Shown one piece after another: positions 49,431-60,846 of a stretch of DNA of 64,000 nt. Position 1 is the first letter of the stretch. Every line of letters begins with the position of its first letter. Origin of the DNA: Euonymus europaeus (lineage: Eukaryota > Streptophyta > Magnoliopsida > Celastrales > Celastraceae). The DNA lies in assembly GCA_963580455.1 (NCBI GenBank), contig OY756968.1, forward strand, positions 9,833,544 to 9,897,543, read 5' to 3'. The notes below the pieces were generated by a model. It saw only the letters and a program-made list of their open reading frames with translations, was not told the origin of the DNA and searched no databases. Both the position numbers and the translations under genes were made by a program.

Positions 49431-50587
49431 TAGTTATTGTAATATACATTAGTTTGCCAATAATTTTCCTATATTCAGTAGGATCTTGAACTGGTTCACC
49501 TATGGCAGCAGACATTTTGACATTGTTATCAACTGGGGAGTTCACAGGCTTGGAATCAATAAATCCAGTTTCCTTGAGAAGATCCAAGGCATGCTTCCTT
49601 TGATTTATTAAATATCCTGTGTGAGACTTACTAACTTCTAGTCCAAGAAAGTAAGTTAATATCCCTAAATCTTTTATTTTAAAACAAGAACCAATAAAAT
49701 CTTTAATCTCTTTGATCAAAGATAGATCATTACCTCCAATGGCCATCTCATCTACATAGAGGAGTAGCAGAACCATTTTATCATCTTTTCTATAGTAAAA
49801 AAGTGAATAGTCTGCCTTACTTTGCAAGAAACCAAATTTCAATAAAACTTTTTTTACATTTAATGTTTCATTGCCTAGAAGCTTGTTTTAAACCATATAA
49901 TGATTTGTTTAACTTACATACTAAACCTTTAGAATTTGTATCATAACCTGGTGGCAATCTCATGTAAACTTCTTCATCTAAGTCTCCATTAAGAAAAGCA
50001 TTATGCACATCAAGGTGGTGCACATGCCACTTCTTAATGCTGGCTAAGGCAAAGAAAATTCTCACAGTGGTAATCTTGATTACTGGTGGAAACGTTTGAG
50101 TATAGTCAAACCCCTCTACTTGACTATAACCAAGGGCCACAAGTCTAGCTTTATACCTCTCTATTGTACCATTTGGGTTATATTTTATTTTATACACCCA
50201 TTTACATCCTATGGCTCTTCTTCCTGGTGGTAATTTTACCAAGTTCCAAGTGTTGTTAGCTCTAAGAGCATTCATTTCATTTTCCATAGCCTGTATCCAA
50301 TTGTTGCTCTTAATTGCTTGACTGTACCTAGTAGGTTCTATATGACTATCAATAGAAGCAAGAAAAGATCTATGACAATCAGAAAAATTAACCATATTTA
50401 CAGTCTTGCAATAATCAGTATAAATTAAATCTTTGCAAGGTAAAGTAACAATATTGCATTCATATTCTTGCAGATATTTGGGAGTTGTTCTTATTCTTTT
50501 GTTGCGTGTCATACTTATCTCATTTTGTGATTCAGTGAGTTCGACAAAATCATTTGTTATAGGAACTACTTCTTCAGTATCATGCAC
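49396..50587 (-). pseudogene. Copia 2 reverse transcriptase
   Basis: 50587-49868 holds the RT N-terminal half ([56 protein letters not shown]), ended by TGA at a Trp position. 49842-49396 continues in another frame after an A-run. The catalytic box reads LYVDEMAIGG, so the second Asp of YVDD is Glu. It is inactive as read. Confidence 0.9.
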
Positions 50588-51618
50588 TGTCTCAGATTCA
50601 TCAGTTTCAATAATTTTCTCATTTCATCTTCTATCAAGTGTGACTGGCTAACATCTGAATCTGTAGCCTTTGCAAAAGGAAATACATCCTCCTTGTAAAT
50701 AACATCTCTGCTTATAAAAATTTCTTTGTTCTCTAAATCCATGACTTTGTATCCTTTAACCCCAATTTCATATCCCAAAAATATACAAGCCTTAGACTTT
50801 GGTTCAAACTTAGACATTAATGGTCTATTAGTTCTGGCTATACAAAAACACCCAAAAGTTCTAAGATCTTCATAGTTGTAATCCTCTCCAAAGAGCATAT
50901 TATATGGGGTCTTTTTATTCAACACATTTGTAGGCAGTCTATTAATGAGAAATGCAGCTGTTTGAATGCAATGACTCCAATATTCTTCTAGAAGTCCTGA
51001 TTGTATCCTAATGGATCTAGCCACATTCAGCAAATGCTGATGTTTCCTTTCTACAATGCCATTCTGCTGAGGCGTGTAGATACATGTCCTTTGATGAACT
51101 ATGCCATGCCTAAAATAAAAATCAGTCATTTGAAATTCACCTCCATTATCTGTCCTAAAACATTTTACTTTCCTTTCAAACTGTGTCATCACATAGTTCA
51201 CAAAAACCTTAATGTATTTCCTGGCTTCAGATTTATTTCTCATCAAATACACCCAAGTGATTCTTGAGTGATCATCAACCACAGTTAAAAAATATTTATA
51301 TCCCTCAACTGATTCTACATGACTTGGTCCCCATATATCAAGGTGAACTAAATCAAAACAATTTTCAGAAACTGAGGAACTTAATCCAAAAGATTTTCTT
51401 TTCATTTTGCTAAAGTAGCAGATATTACAATCTTCAAAATCATGCATTCCAACAGGAAGCATCTTAGTTACATTAGGTGAAGGGTGGCCTAGCCTATAGT
51501 GCCACACCTTTGAACTTACAGAATTCAAAATAGATACATTTCTTAAATTTCTATTAACTTCAGCAGTCCTTCTGATTTCTGTGTCCAACAGATATAGTCC
51601 ATCATGCAAAATTCCCAT
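50566..51618 (-). pseudogene. Copia 2 integrase
   Basis: Continues in frame from the protease after a TAA at about 51632. H2C2 region VWHYRLGHPSPNV...CNICYFSK. Core with D in LVHLDIWGPSHV, D in FRTDNGGEF, and E in TPQQNGIVERKHQ, so the DDE triad is complete. Downstream linker FLGYEIGVKGYKVMDLENKEIFISRDV. A one-base frameshift near 50620 joins it to RT. Confidence 0.92.
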
Positions 51619-51630
51619 TCCATTCTTCTT

Positions 51631-52314
51631 TTATGTTCCTAGCTCCTGCATCATGCACCTATCACTCGTGAAACTTAGTAAGATGTCATTATCTCTTATT
51701 AACTTACTTTCTGAAATTAAATTATATGAGAAACTTGGCACTACCAGTACATCTTTGAAAATCAGTTTGTCATCCAAACACATAGTCCCAATATGAGTTA
51801 TAGGCAACATACGTTTATCAGGTAAAGTCACAGTAGAGTTACTAATTAATTTGCATGAATCTAACAGATGCATATCACAAACAACAAGGTCTGTGGCCCC
51901 ACTGTCTATAATCCATTTATATTCACTATATTTAAAAAAGTTACCTCCTGTTCCAGTTGCAGTGGTGTTGACCTGATTCACTGATGTTGAAGTGTGTTCA
52001 TCACTCCCAAATTTAGTCTTGATATATGACACAATGTCTATCAGCTTGTCTTCAGTGAGGTTCACCTTCTGATTATTCTGGACAGAACTTTCTACTTGGT
52101 TCACAAAGTGTTGCTTTCCTTGGTAGGTTCCATTGTTAGTTCTTTGTCTTTTTGAGCCTTCTGAAAATCCCACCAACTTAAAACACTGGTCCACAGTATG
52201 ATTACTTCTTTTGCAGTATTTACAGAATAGTTGATCTTTCTTGCCTTGATTGCCTTCTTTCTTTGGAGGTCTGTGTGTTTTATTCTTGGCGTTGTTGTTG
52301 CCTTGAAAAGTCAT
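51631..52314 (-). pseudogene. Copia 2 nucleocapsid and protease
   Basis: CCHC-type knuckle CKYCKRSNHTVDQC near the start, then the aspartic protease motif WIIDSGATDLVVCD with the catalytic DSG intact. It is in the same frame as gag upstream and integrase downstream, separated by single stops (about 52322 and 51632). Confidence 0.9.
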
Positions 52315-52974
52315 TGCTATAGATTATGGCACTGATTGGCTAGAGTTGGACATATTCAGTTCAGTTTCTTCCTTTTTGATCAACCCCAAAGCTTTGTTGA
52401 TCTCAGGTAGTGGCTCCATCATCCAAATTTGACGACTCAAACTCCTATAGTTCTCATTGAGACCCATCAGGAATTGCGTCAGTATCTCTCTTTGACGCTT
52501 AACTTGAGCCTTGTTACAGCCACACCTACCTTGCTCATCTAGCTGATCATACTGTTCCCATAAGGACTTCAGTCTTGTATAATATTCCATTACATATGAA
52601 TTTTCTTGTCTAATATAGTAAAGTTGTCGAGAGATTTCAAAGAACCTGGCACCATTGAATGAAGAAAAACGATCCTTTATATCCTTCCAGAGATCATAAG
52701 TTGTGTCTTTATCAGACATACTAGCCAAGACTTGTTCTGAGATGATATTTGTAATCCATGTTTGTATAATGCAGTCACAACTAGTCCAGGCTACATAATT
52801 CTCATCTGCTTCATCAGGAACTCTAAGTGTTCCATCAATAAAACCCACTTTGTTGCGAGTCTTCAATGACTTCACTGTATGTTGGCTCCACATAGTATAA
52901 TTATCACCATTGAGCTTAAACGTGATTAATGCACTTGTGGTAAGATCACCTGGCAATATTGTGTAGGGATTCAA
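52315..52974 (-). pseudogene. Copia 2 gag
   Basis: Frame from MNPYTILPGD with the copia gag pattern (FKLNGDNYTMWSQ, WTSCDCIIQTWI, YDLWKDIKDRFSS, YYTRLKSLWEQYDQL, ILTQFLMGLNENY). The capsid domain is complete, ending NMSNSSQSVP at a TAA before the nucleocapsid. It lies about 160 bp after the primer site. Confidence 0.92.
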
Positions 52975-53124
52975 TGGTGTAATCTGCGAGACAGTACCTC
53001 CATTGACATTACCCTAGTTCACGGGTCCTCCAATTTCAACTCCAGGCGTATCATTCCCAGCATTTGTGCGATTTACTTCACTAGTTGAAGTCATGTTTAC
53101 TGTGTTTCTTGTATTCACCATCGC

Positions 53125-53136
53125 GCTCCGATACCA
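53125..53136 (-). promoter_or_regulatory. tRNA-iMet primer-binding site of copia 2
   Basis: TGGTATCGGAGC on the minus strand, directly adjacent to the 5' LTR. It differs from the initiator-Met complement TGGTATCAGAGC by one base. Confidence 0.88.
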
Positions 53137-53513
53137 TGAAAAGTCTGATGACTTTGTGACAGATAAGATCAAGAAGAAGAAGAAGAAGAAAAAGAAGAAG
53201 AAGAACAGTAAAGATGGAAGAGAGAAATGAAGTGAAGACCTAAATCATAACTTCATTCATTAAGAGAAATTGAAAACAATTACAAATATGATATATAAAA
53301 GAAAGAATAGCTCAATGGCTAGAAGTCATATCACTGTACAAGATGTACAAAGATTTACAGAGATTTGACATAGACATATATCCGTTTACTTGAAAAAGAA
53401 ACAGAAGAAGAAGGAAGAATTCAGAAGCTAATGAAGAAGAACCACGATGGGCTTAGAAGCTATAAAGCCCAACTAAGCCCAAGTAGCAAGCCCTAGCAAG
53501 AGATATTCTAACA
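53137..53513 (-). repeat. 5' LTR of copia 2 with AAG expansion
   Basis: Starts tgaaaagtctgatgac and ends gagatattctaaca. It differs from the 3' LTR by an aag/aaaag tract at 53171-53205 and by roughly 20 substitutions. Confidence 0.93.
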
Positions 53514-54990
53514 GTTCTTCTCTCAATGTTTAACCCTCAGAACGAACACATGACAAATACACAAGGAAACATAAATCCCAACCAAGTCTTGATTTTAACT
53601 AAAAAGGTTGCTTCATTGTGAAACTGAACCATTCTCATGTGTGTGTGTGTGCGTGACCACTTGGAACATCCATGCCATCACTTTAGATTAGAAAGTGCAA
53701 AAGTGGTTCATCAAATGAATCTCAAACATGAAGTTCAAGCCGACATATGCTCACTTTTCAAAACTTCTCTCCACTAATGTAGCCCAACACACAACCAATG
53801 ATCCAATAGGACTTTACAAGCATGTAACGTAGGTTGAGGCTACGGGTATGTCAAAATGAAAATTTTAGGCTTAAACCACAACTCAAATATACATGTCAAT
53901 GTAACAATGGTCATACATATGCATGCGTGCACATATGCCCCAAAGTAGTCACAACTCAACTTTTTCACACTCACTTTGCTTTTTCTTTTTCTTTTCTCTT
54001 TTTTTCCTTTTTTTCTTGTATATATGTGCAAAATTGACTTTATTGATGGCATGCAATCTTGTTACTCTATAAATATATCCCAAACTTGGATATTTCCATT
54101 CAATGAACTAAGTTGTTGCCTTCTTTTGCTATTTTTTCTGTTTTCACTTTTTTTCTCTATTTTTTTTAAAGCAAGCAACACCTTACAAAATGCACCATCA
54201 CAAAAACTCATCACTCAACCCATTATGCATGATGATATGCAGAAGCATCCTACAAAAATATGTAGTTCTAGCTAGGTACATATGTAGATGCTTAAAGAAA
54301 AATGTTAACGTTTGGCTAGGAGGGGACAACTAGGGATAAATTTAAAGTATGGTAGGCTAGAAATTAATCCTCAAACGACCAAAGAAGGTCTTATGTCATC
54401 TCATCAGTCAAAGTGTGGAATAGGATTTCGTCTCAAGAGTTTATCATGTGAGTTCTAGTGCTTTCGAGATTCAAAAGATTAACACTAAGCAAAACTTCTC
54501 TAAATATCCAACACTTCAAAACCTCATGGTCATGTGCTCAAGTGAAAAGGGAAATAGTCCAAACTTCAAAATAAGACACACTAAAGAGTCAAGCACAATC
54601 CAAGGGATCTTATATGCCTCCCACTACAAGTCATAATTCATATTTTTCATCATAGGCAATCGAGGAATCACAACAACACTAAGCTTTTCACAACACACAG
54701 TTCCAAAAAAATTTCTTCCTTTTAAAACAACTTTTATTTTTGAATTTTTGAAAAACTAAACCAAACATAAACTGGGCACCCCCCACCCCCAGCTAGAGTA
54801 AGACATGGTCTCCATGGATGGAATAAACAAAATGGTGCACAATAAGTAATTATTAAATGCAAATGAAAAATAATAAGTGGTTTTAAGACTACAATACTCC
54901 CAAAGTACCACAAACAAACGGAGTAATGTCACGGCACCAACGCCCCCATGACTAGATATATGGATAATAAAATAATATTAGGAGAAGTTG
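53514..54990. other. Gypsy 2 non-coding internal region
   Basis: Continues from 48590. AT-rich, with T/C-rich runs (53980-54020, 54120-54170), a short gtgtgtgt run (53637-53650) and ggcaccccccacccccagc (54775-54793). No coding domain. It matches the layout of the nested gypsy at 29792-31478. Confidence 0.6.
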
Positions 54991-55000
54991 AGAGTACTCC

Positions 55001-55580
55001 CTAGACATCCTGTAGAAGGAGTGTCTCATCCTCTGGTGCATAGGGAGCAAGGAATATCTTGAGCCTTTGTCCATTCACAGTGAAGGTGGTCCCATTCTTC
55101 GGATTGGCAATATCCACAGCATCATATGAATGAACCTTCTTGACAATGTAGGCGCCACTACAACGACTCCTTAACTTTCCTAAAAAAATATGGAGCCTGG
55201 AATTGTAGAGAAGCACCTCTTACTCAGGGAAGAATTTCCTGTCCAACATCTTCTTGTCATGCAAGGCTTTCATCCTCTCCTTGGACAGTTTGGCATTGTC
55301 ATAAGCCTCCCTTATTGCTTCTTTCTACTCTAAAATTTGCAATTTCTCATGCCTTGGGCATTGTCAAGTGAAGAATTCATCTTTTTATTAGCCCATAAAG
55401 CATGATGTTGAATCTCAATAGGTAAATGACAACCACATCCATAAACCAAACGATAAGGTGGCATGCCAAAAGTTGTTTTGAATGCAGTTCTATAAGCCCA
55501 AAGAGCATCAAGAAATTTATCAGACCAATCTTTCCTATTAGGATGAATTGTCTTTTTCAGGAATGACATTGATCTCTCTA
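55001..55580 (-). pseudogene. Gypsy 2 integrase C-terminal region, truncated
   Basis: 55569-55330 reads as the end of an integrase core ([44 protein letters not shown]). 55216-55001 is the C-terminal SH3-like tail (LLYNSRLHIFLGKLRSRCSGAYIVKKV, VNGQRLK). Frame changes and stops occur between them. The upstream part of pol, gag and the 5' LTR are missing: the sequence passes into an L-family LTR at about 55585. Similarity is closest to Athila-type integrases. Confidence 0.85.
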
Positions 55581-56257
55581 TTAGCCAACCATAGGTGCAC
55601 CTTCATAATGGGAATCCCGATCCCGACAACAATATGCCCATTCGGTACCCAACATCACACAAAATAGAATCTAAGGATACTACAAGTCCATACTCGTAGT
55701 TCCGATGCAACTACAATGCATGTCCAATCATGTCATGCCAAAGAGGTTTATATATATAACAATCCTATTTATATACGTAACTACATGATGTATGAACGAG
55801 AATTGTCATGCCCAATAGATGATTAAGCATTAAAGAGGTATGCAATTAATCAATAATCAACAAAAGGGTTCGTTCTTCCTAAGGAACTATTTAGGTAAGA
55901 ACACAAAGATTAATGACCAATGAAGAAGTACAACCGCTCTTTAGAGAACAACAACACGATAGAAAATGGGGTAAGAATCCCTACCTAGATTCCAAGCTCT
56001 CATAAGCTACAAGTTTTCCGAATATTAGGGTTTGAGTTTTTGAACCTAGCATATAGCAAATTCATCACCCATTCCCACAAATTAATTCCCAGCAATCATA
56101 ATCAACACAAACCCAACCAACAAATCAAAGAAAATTACCTTTCTCACTCTAGAAGACCCAAATATGTCAAACTCAAGCCTTCAATCCATCAGATCATCAA
56201 ACAACCTAGTATATATCATCATAAATAGGCTCAAATCACTACAAGAAAACTGGAGAT

Positions 56258-56760
56258 TACCGACGAAAATTTTCAGTCGTTAAATATCGATGAATTACAG
56301 ACGGATTATTGACGAAATTTTCATTTTGGAAATTATCGACGGATTGCCGACGGAATACCGACAGAATGATTACCGACGGATTATTTTCGTCGGCAATATT
56401 TGGTGCCATGTTTGGCGCGGAAATTGGCGATGATTTACCAACGGAATGCCGTCAGTAAATTATATATTTACCGACGAATTTAAGTCCGTCGGCACATTAT
56501 ATTTTTTATTGAAATCATTTTTATTTTTATTTTTAAAAATAATTTACCAATGGAATATTCCGCCGGTAATTAAAGATTTACCGACGGAATTTAATCTGTC
56601 GGCAAATTATATATTTTTACGAATTTTTTTGTTTTCAAAAATAAGTTACCGACGGAAATTAATCCATTGGCAAATTCCCTTTTATTTTTGTTTTTTACTT
56701 TGAAAATTTTTTACCGATGGAATTATGTCCGTCGGTAAGTTTTAATTTTCTTTTAAACAC
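56258..56760. repeat. Left subterminal accgacgga motif array of the CACTA
   Basis: About 15-20 copies of accgacgga, tccgtcggt or close variants in 500 bp, in both orientations, many as inverted pairs. The right counterpart is at 58436-58690. Confidence 0.85.
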
Positions 56761-56779
56761 TGAATTCTTGAAAAGTTGA

Positions 56780-58420
56780 AAACACGATCGAATTTTCCGT
56801 CACTTACGTACCTTGCGCCTTTCTGCCTCTCTTCTTCAGCCCTTCACCTATTTCTCCCTCCGTTCTTCATGGCCTTCTACGATTCCTGATTTGTGTGATA
56901 GGAGCTGAATCACTCTCCTTTTCGCGATCCATTTTTCATCAGGTACGATTTACATTATTTCTATTTCCTTCCCTTTTCGCAATTACAGGTGCTCCTTCTC
57001 TCTCTCTAAACTCTCTAGCACTCGATGCTCTCGTGTTGGAGGCTAACTTGGCGAATCGCCAATTTTTTGGGCACTAGGGTTGCTAGACAGATCTAATTTT
57101 GAGGTTTCGTTATTGAAGGCTACGGTTATGCGGCCAAGATCTATGGGCAAGGACTTAAGTGGGACAGTGAAGGAGATTTTGGGGACACTAGGTCTCAATT
57201 CCAATGAGGTACACTCGCATTGGCGCTCCTCTCTCTATCATTTGTAGACTCACAGTGCACTTTTTTACTCCTTAGGATTTTGTAGAGTAGATATGGTAAT
57301 TAGGGTTTCGATGTATCTTGTTGCATTGCAGATTTGCCATATACAGTGCTTGTTGACATTGCTTTTTAATTTTTTTCTTTATCTTTGTAATAATTGTTAG
57401 GGGTGGGGCTGAAGGGTTTTGGACTTTGGTATGGGATTGTGTCGATTAGTTCTTTGATGAGAGTGGGTTATTTTAATGGGAGAATATGCATTGAGTGTGT
57501 AGACGTTACTCTTTGTTAATGATTACAATCAATGGTGGGTGAGAAGTGAAAGTGTTCTTCTTCAGGCGATTCGGTGACTTGAAACAACTTTTGGTGCTGA
57601 TATGATTGCCTGCTGTTGCTTGTGGTGCCATGGGCAGGGCTGTGTTTTTCCTTGTATCAGTTGGATGCTTAGAATGCTATGTAATTAAATTAGCTGCATA
57701 GATAATTGAGATTATGTCAGTGATCCCTCATAATTGGCAAGCTTTTCCGTTAGCTAGTTTTCGGTAGTGGGAAGGTTGATTCCATTGTTGGGATAAAGTA
57801 ATTAAGCACTTACCTGCATACTAACTTAAGAGCTACATATTACAAAAGGGATAAAAGGAAAATGCAAAACCAAGGCCGAGATATAAGTCTCTATTGGTTT
57901 TACACAACAGGGTATAAAATTTGTATTTTTTTGAAGTTCAGAATGTATTAAAAGAAAAAAGATTAAAGCTTCTTATGTTTTCATGCAGCTTGTTTTTATA
58001 GTTTTCACTTGGGAGGCTTGGGGTTTCCAGAGATTTTTGCTTGAGCACAATTTGGGGTCCTACACCTGTCAAAGGTCTCTACAACAAATTTATTGAGACG
58101 GTATCCTTCTTTCTCTGTTTTAGTTGATCCATTTATCATAATATATAATTCAGTTGCAAATGGTTTAGTGTGTCCAATGGTGTGTCAGGTTGGAGTCAGA
58201 GGAACTTGCCTTATAATTGCCTAGACAAAGTCTAATTTTAGATGATCATTTGCATGCCTCAGCTTCATGTTAAAATAGAGGATTCAATACTTTGCGTATC
58301 TTTTGATCAATGTGATAATGAAGAAGCCAACAAGTTAATAGTTTTGTGTATGTTTTCGAAATTGGATCCTTGGGGAAGGGCTTCAATCAGGAGAGGATTA
58401 AAGTGGAGGATTCTTTTCTC
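56780..58420 (+). pseudogene. Gene-like fragments inside the CACTA
   Basis: Unlike the subterminal arrays, this part resembles a plant transcription unit: a C/T-rich 5' region, catcag|gtacg...ttacag (56936-56989) as a short intron, and a coding-like stretch ending ccaatgag|gtac (57128-57210). Later comes tgcag|ctt...gagacg|gtatcc (57987-58101), with a frame containing IWGPTPVKGLYNKF. The segment at 58242-58430 has an open frame containing DSILCVSFDQCDNEEANKLI. Predicted splice sites are by eye. I cannot name the parent gene or genes, and the parts may not derive from one gene. Confidence 0.4.
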
Positions 58421-59239
58421 TTTTTTTTTTTATTTTTACCGACGAATTGCCGACGAATTATAGACGGATTTTTAATTTTTTAAATTTTTTTTACTGACGG
58501 ACAAAAACCTAAAAGCGACGGATATTTCCGTTGGTAATTTACCAACGAAAAAAATATAAGTTGGTAATCCGTCGATATTTGATTAGCGACGAGCATTTTA
58601 CCGACGGATGTTCCATCGGTAATTCGTTTGTAATCACTATTATCGACGGATTTCCTTGGATTACCGACGGAAAATCCGTCGGTAAATGGTGAAATTCTTG
58701 TAGTGAATCAACCTATATAATCATTCTAAAGCATCTATTCAAAGTTCCAATCAAAATCTCATAAACCCTAGATTTTATGGAAACTAGAAACTTACCTCAA
58801 ATCTTCCCAACTTTGTGGAATCCTTCTTGAATCTTCTTCTAATCTTAAATCCAAGCCTAAATCCTTGGAAGTCTCTCAATAATCTCTCTTTATCTCTCTA
58901 TTTTGTTTCTCTCTCTCTCTAAAAGTCGGAACCCCAATGAAAGATACAAGATCTGGTCGCGTAAGGGTATTTTACCAGCTCGTGTTGCGCCTAGGCGTCT
59001 AGAAGTGCGCCTACGCGCCCTGGACCTGGATTTTCTCCCAAAACCCACTACTCTGGGTGCTATCCTGGGCGTGCATAGAAAAGTGCGCCTAGGCGCCCCA
59101 ATGCTACATATTTTTCTCTATCGCCACTATACTGGGAGCTGCTCCTAGGCGCCCTTGGTGCGCCCAGTACAGTTTCAACTCACCTATTCTTTCCTCCTTT
59201 TTCACCTAGGCGTGATCTCCTCTGCATAGGAACCCCTGT

Positions 59240-59700
59240 TTACAGATTAACACTCAAAAATAAATACATTTCTAACTTCCAATCATTCGTAAATTCATAT
59301 TTGGGGTAGGTCATCACAGAAGTATCAAAACCTTCACGAGTTAAATGCTTAATACCTATTTGAACTAATCCTATATGGAGATAATTATATTGTTGTTTAT
59401 GTTTTTCTAACAATCTTTGTGTTAGAAGCTTAATTGTTTCATAAGATTTAAATAGTTTAATGTCTCTTTCTTCAGTTTTAATTGTATAATGATTACGATT
59501 GAATATATTAAATTTGGATTTCTTTTTATATATTTTGTTTATTTCCACTCAGGGAATATCTCAATTATTAACATCTCTAACTAAATCCTCAAGATTAATT
59601 TCTTCTTGATTGACGATAGAGGCTGTTCTAAAAAGAGAACTTATGTTTGAAAATTGCTTGCAGAATAGTGATTATTACTAATGGTATAGGCTTGTACTTT
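59240..59700 (-). pseudogene. Movement-protein relic of an endogenous pararetrovirus-like element
   Basis: The minus-strand frame 59548-59240 (102 codons) contains a segment close to the start of the movement-protein domain of plant caulimovirids, around YLHIGLVQIGIKHLTREG. A lysine-rich lead-in precedes it, and an upstream in-frame-like part (59700-59549) has stops. The similarity stops after about residue 75, so the domain is truncated before its end. In these viruses the protein mediates cell-to-cell spread through plasmodesmata. Such copies are common, inactive passengers in plant genomes. It lies about 260 bp downstream of a Met primer-type site on the same strand. Confidence 0.6.
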
Positions 59701-59810
59701 CTACGCTAGTCTGTTGCCTACTGGCCCCCTTCCGCCCTTAGACCTATCAAAGTACTGACAAAGCAACGTTCAACCATTTGTACCCTAATTTACAATCACT
59801 TGCCCCTGGG

Positions 59811-59822
59811 GCTCTGATACCA
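59811..59822 (-). promoter_or_regulatory. tRNA-Met primer-type site of the pararetrovirus-like relic
   Basis: TGGTATCAGAGC on the minus strand is a perfect complement to the initiator tRNA-Met 3' end, used by caulimovirids and by copia elements. No LTR-like CA end lies directly before it, which favours the viral reading. Confidence 0.6.
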
Positions 59823-59918
59823 TAACGAGAAGGATCAAGCAAGCAAAGAAGAAACTAAGCAAGAACAAGCAATTAAATTGTTGATCCTTGTGATCTTCAC
59901 AGAGGATCTATAAACTTA

Positions 59919-59951
<33 letters not shown>

Positions 59952-60846
59952 ACATCACACATAAAAATGTCATCAAAAAAACAGCATCACAATATATATA
60001 TATATGTATATATGTATATGTATATACAATAAGCAAGCACCCAAGGACATGTGATCTATATATATCTACAAAAGATGTATATATTTGTGGTGATGATATG
60101 GATCAGATGAAAGGAAGAAGATAAAGGTGAGATTGGGTTTAGATGATGATTAATGAGAGAGGTTGGTTTGGGTAGAAGAATGTTGTTGTTGGTGATATGC
60201 GGCTATGGTGAGAATGAGAGAGGGTAAGTAGTAAGGTTGCAGGTTGGAGAGGTGGAGGAAAGGAGTTGTTATCGGTGGTGGCAACATGTATCCAAGTAAG
60301 AAGAAGAATGGGTAGTAGTGGCTCAAAGGAGTGATCGAGTGGAAAATGGTGGAGGAAAGTGTCACTTTTCCACTCATATTTCATATATAATGGATCACAA
60401 CTTATCCTAGAGTCCCTAATTTGGACTGGGTGTTTATTTATGTTCTAAACAATCTGTGATTCGAGTATTTCTACTACACATCATCATCACTAATATTGCT
60501 GATGATACTCAATAAAAGCACAAAAGTAACCTCATCATCCTTCTTGTTCACTCTAAACACAAAGACCCACTAATAGACAAAGGTGTAGTCGACCGAATTT
60601 CGTTCGGGAAAAAATTGAAACATAAGATATTTTATTTTAAAAATATTTAGGATCACTAAAGCCATTCCCGGCTTGGCTGGAATTTTGAATAAGTTTTTAC
60701 TTTATTGAAATAGTAAATAAATTTGTAACCATGTGTTTTTTGAATAATTTTGAAAAGCAAACATTTCTCATGCTAAACACTAATACACAAATTAAAATTT
60801 ATTCTTGAAACTAATACAAACTCTTTAATATTATTCATAATTAAAT
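59823..60846. other. Unassigned AT-rich region with AT microsatellites
   Basis: Contains (AT)n tracts at 59919-59945 and 59991-60026 and tatatatat at 60056-60064. A 60139-60384 minus-strand frame is low-complexity and unsupported. This may be host sequence or the non-coding part of the pararetrovirus-like relic. No terminal repeats found. Confidence 0.5.

Larger units (their letters stand above)
48591..53513 (-). mobile_element. Ty1/copia element (copia 2), complete but decayed
   Basis: Two LTRs (48591-48936, 346 bp; 53137-53513, 377 bp), a target duplication gttcc/gttct (48586-48590 and 53514-53518), a tRNA-Met primer site next to the 5' LTR and a polypurine tract (tagcttgcaggggga, 48938-48955) before the 3' LTR. 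On the minus strand the order is gag, protease, integrase, RT, RNase H, with stops and frameshifts in most domains. The left LTR begins TA instead of TG. It is inserted in the non-coding internal region of gypsy 2. Confidence 0.93.
56237..58705. mobile_element. Non-autonomous CACTA DNA transposon with gene-like interior
   Basis: 2,469 bp starting CACTACAAGAA and ending TTCTTGTAGTG, an 11-bp perfect terminal inverted repeat. It is flanked by a 3-bp duplication aat (56234-56236 and 58706-58708), the diagnostic signature of the CACTA/En-Spm superfamily. Both subterminal regions (56258-56760 and 58436-58690) are crowded with accgacgga and its complement tccgtcggt, the type of motif bound by a CACTA transposase. 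No transposase is recognisable. The interior (56800-58420) has intron- and exon-like structure, so it may be a Pack-CACTA carrying gene fragments. Confidence 0.9.
55585..59235 (-). mobile_element. Family L LTR copy 4, both ends lost, split by a CACTA
   Basis: 55585-56236 and 58709-59235 align with copy 5 (61830 onward): gcacct-cataatggg, gatactac-agtccatactcgtagtt, tacgtaactacatgatg, gcccaatagatgattaagcatta and ggttcgttcttcctaagga. It ends with a ctaggcgc block (58980-59220). The first ~1 kb and the ggtttcaca terminus are absent. It is interrupted by the CACTA element at 56237-58705. Confidence 0.8.

Noticed and set aside
53834..54275. Small frames with Phe/Ser-rich hydrophobic segments
   Set aside because: T/C-rich non-coding part of gypsy 2, frames overlapping on both strands.
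60139..60384. 75-81 codon minus-strand frames
   Set aside because: Two frames overlap on the same strand, rich in Pro/His/Ser, no homology recognised.
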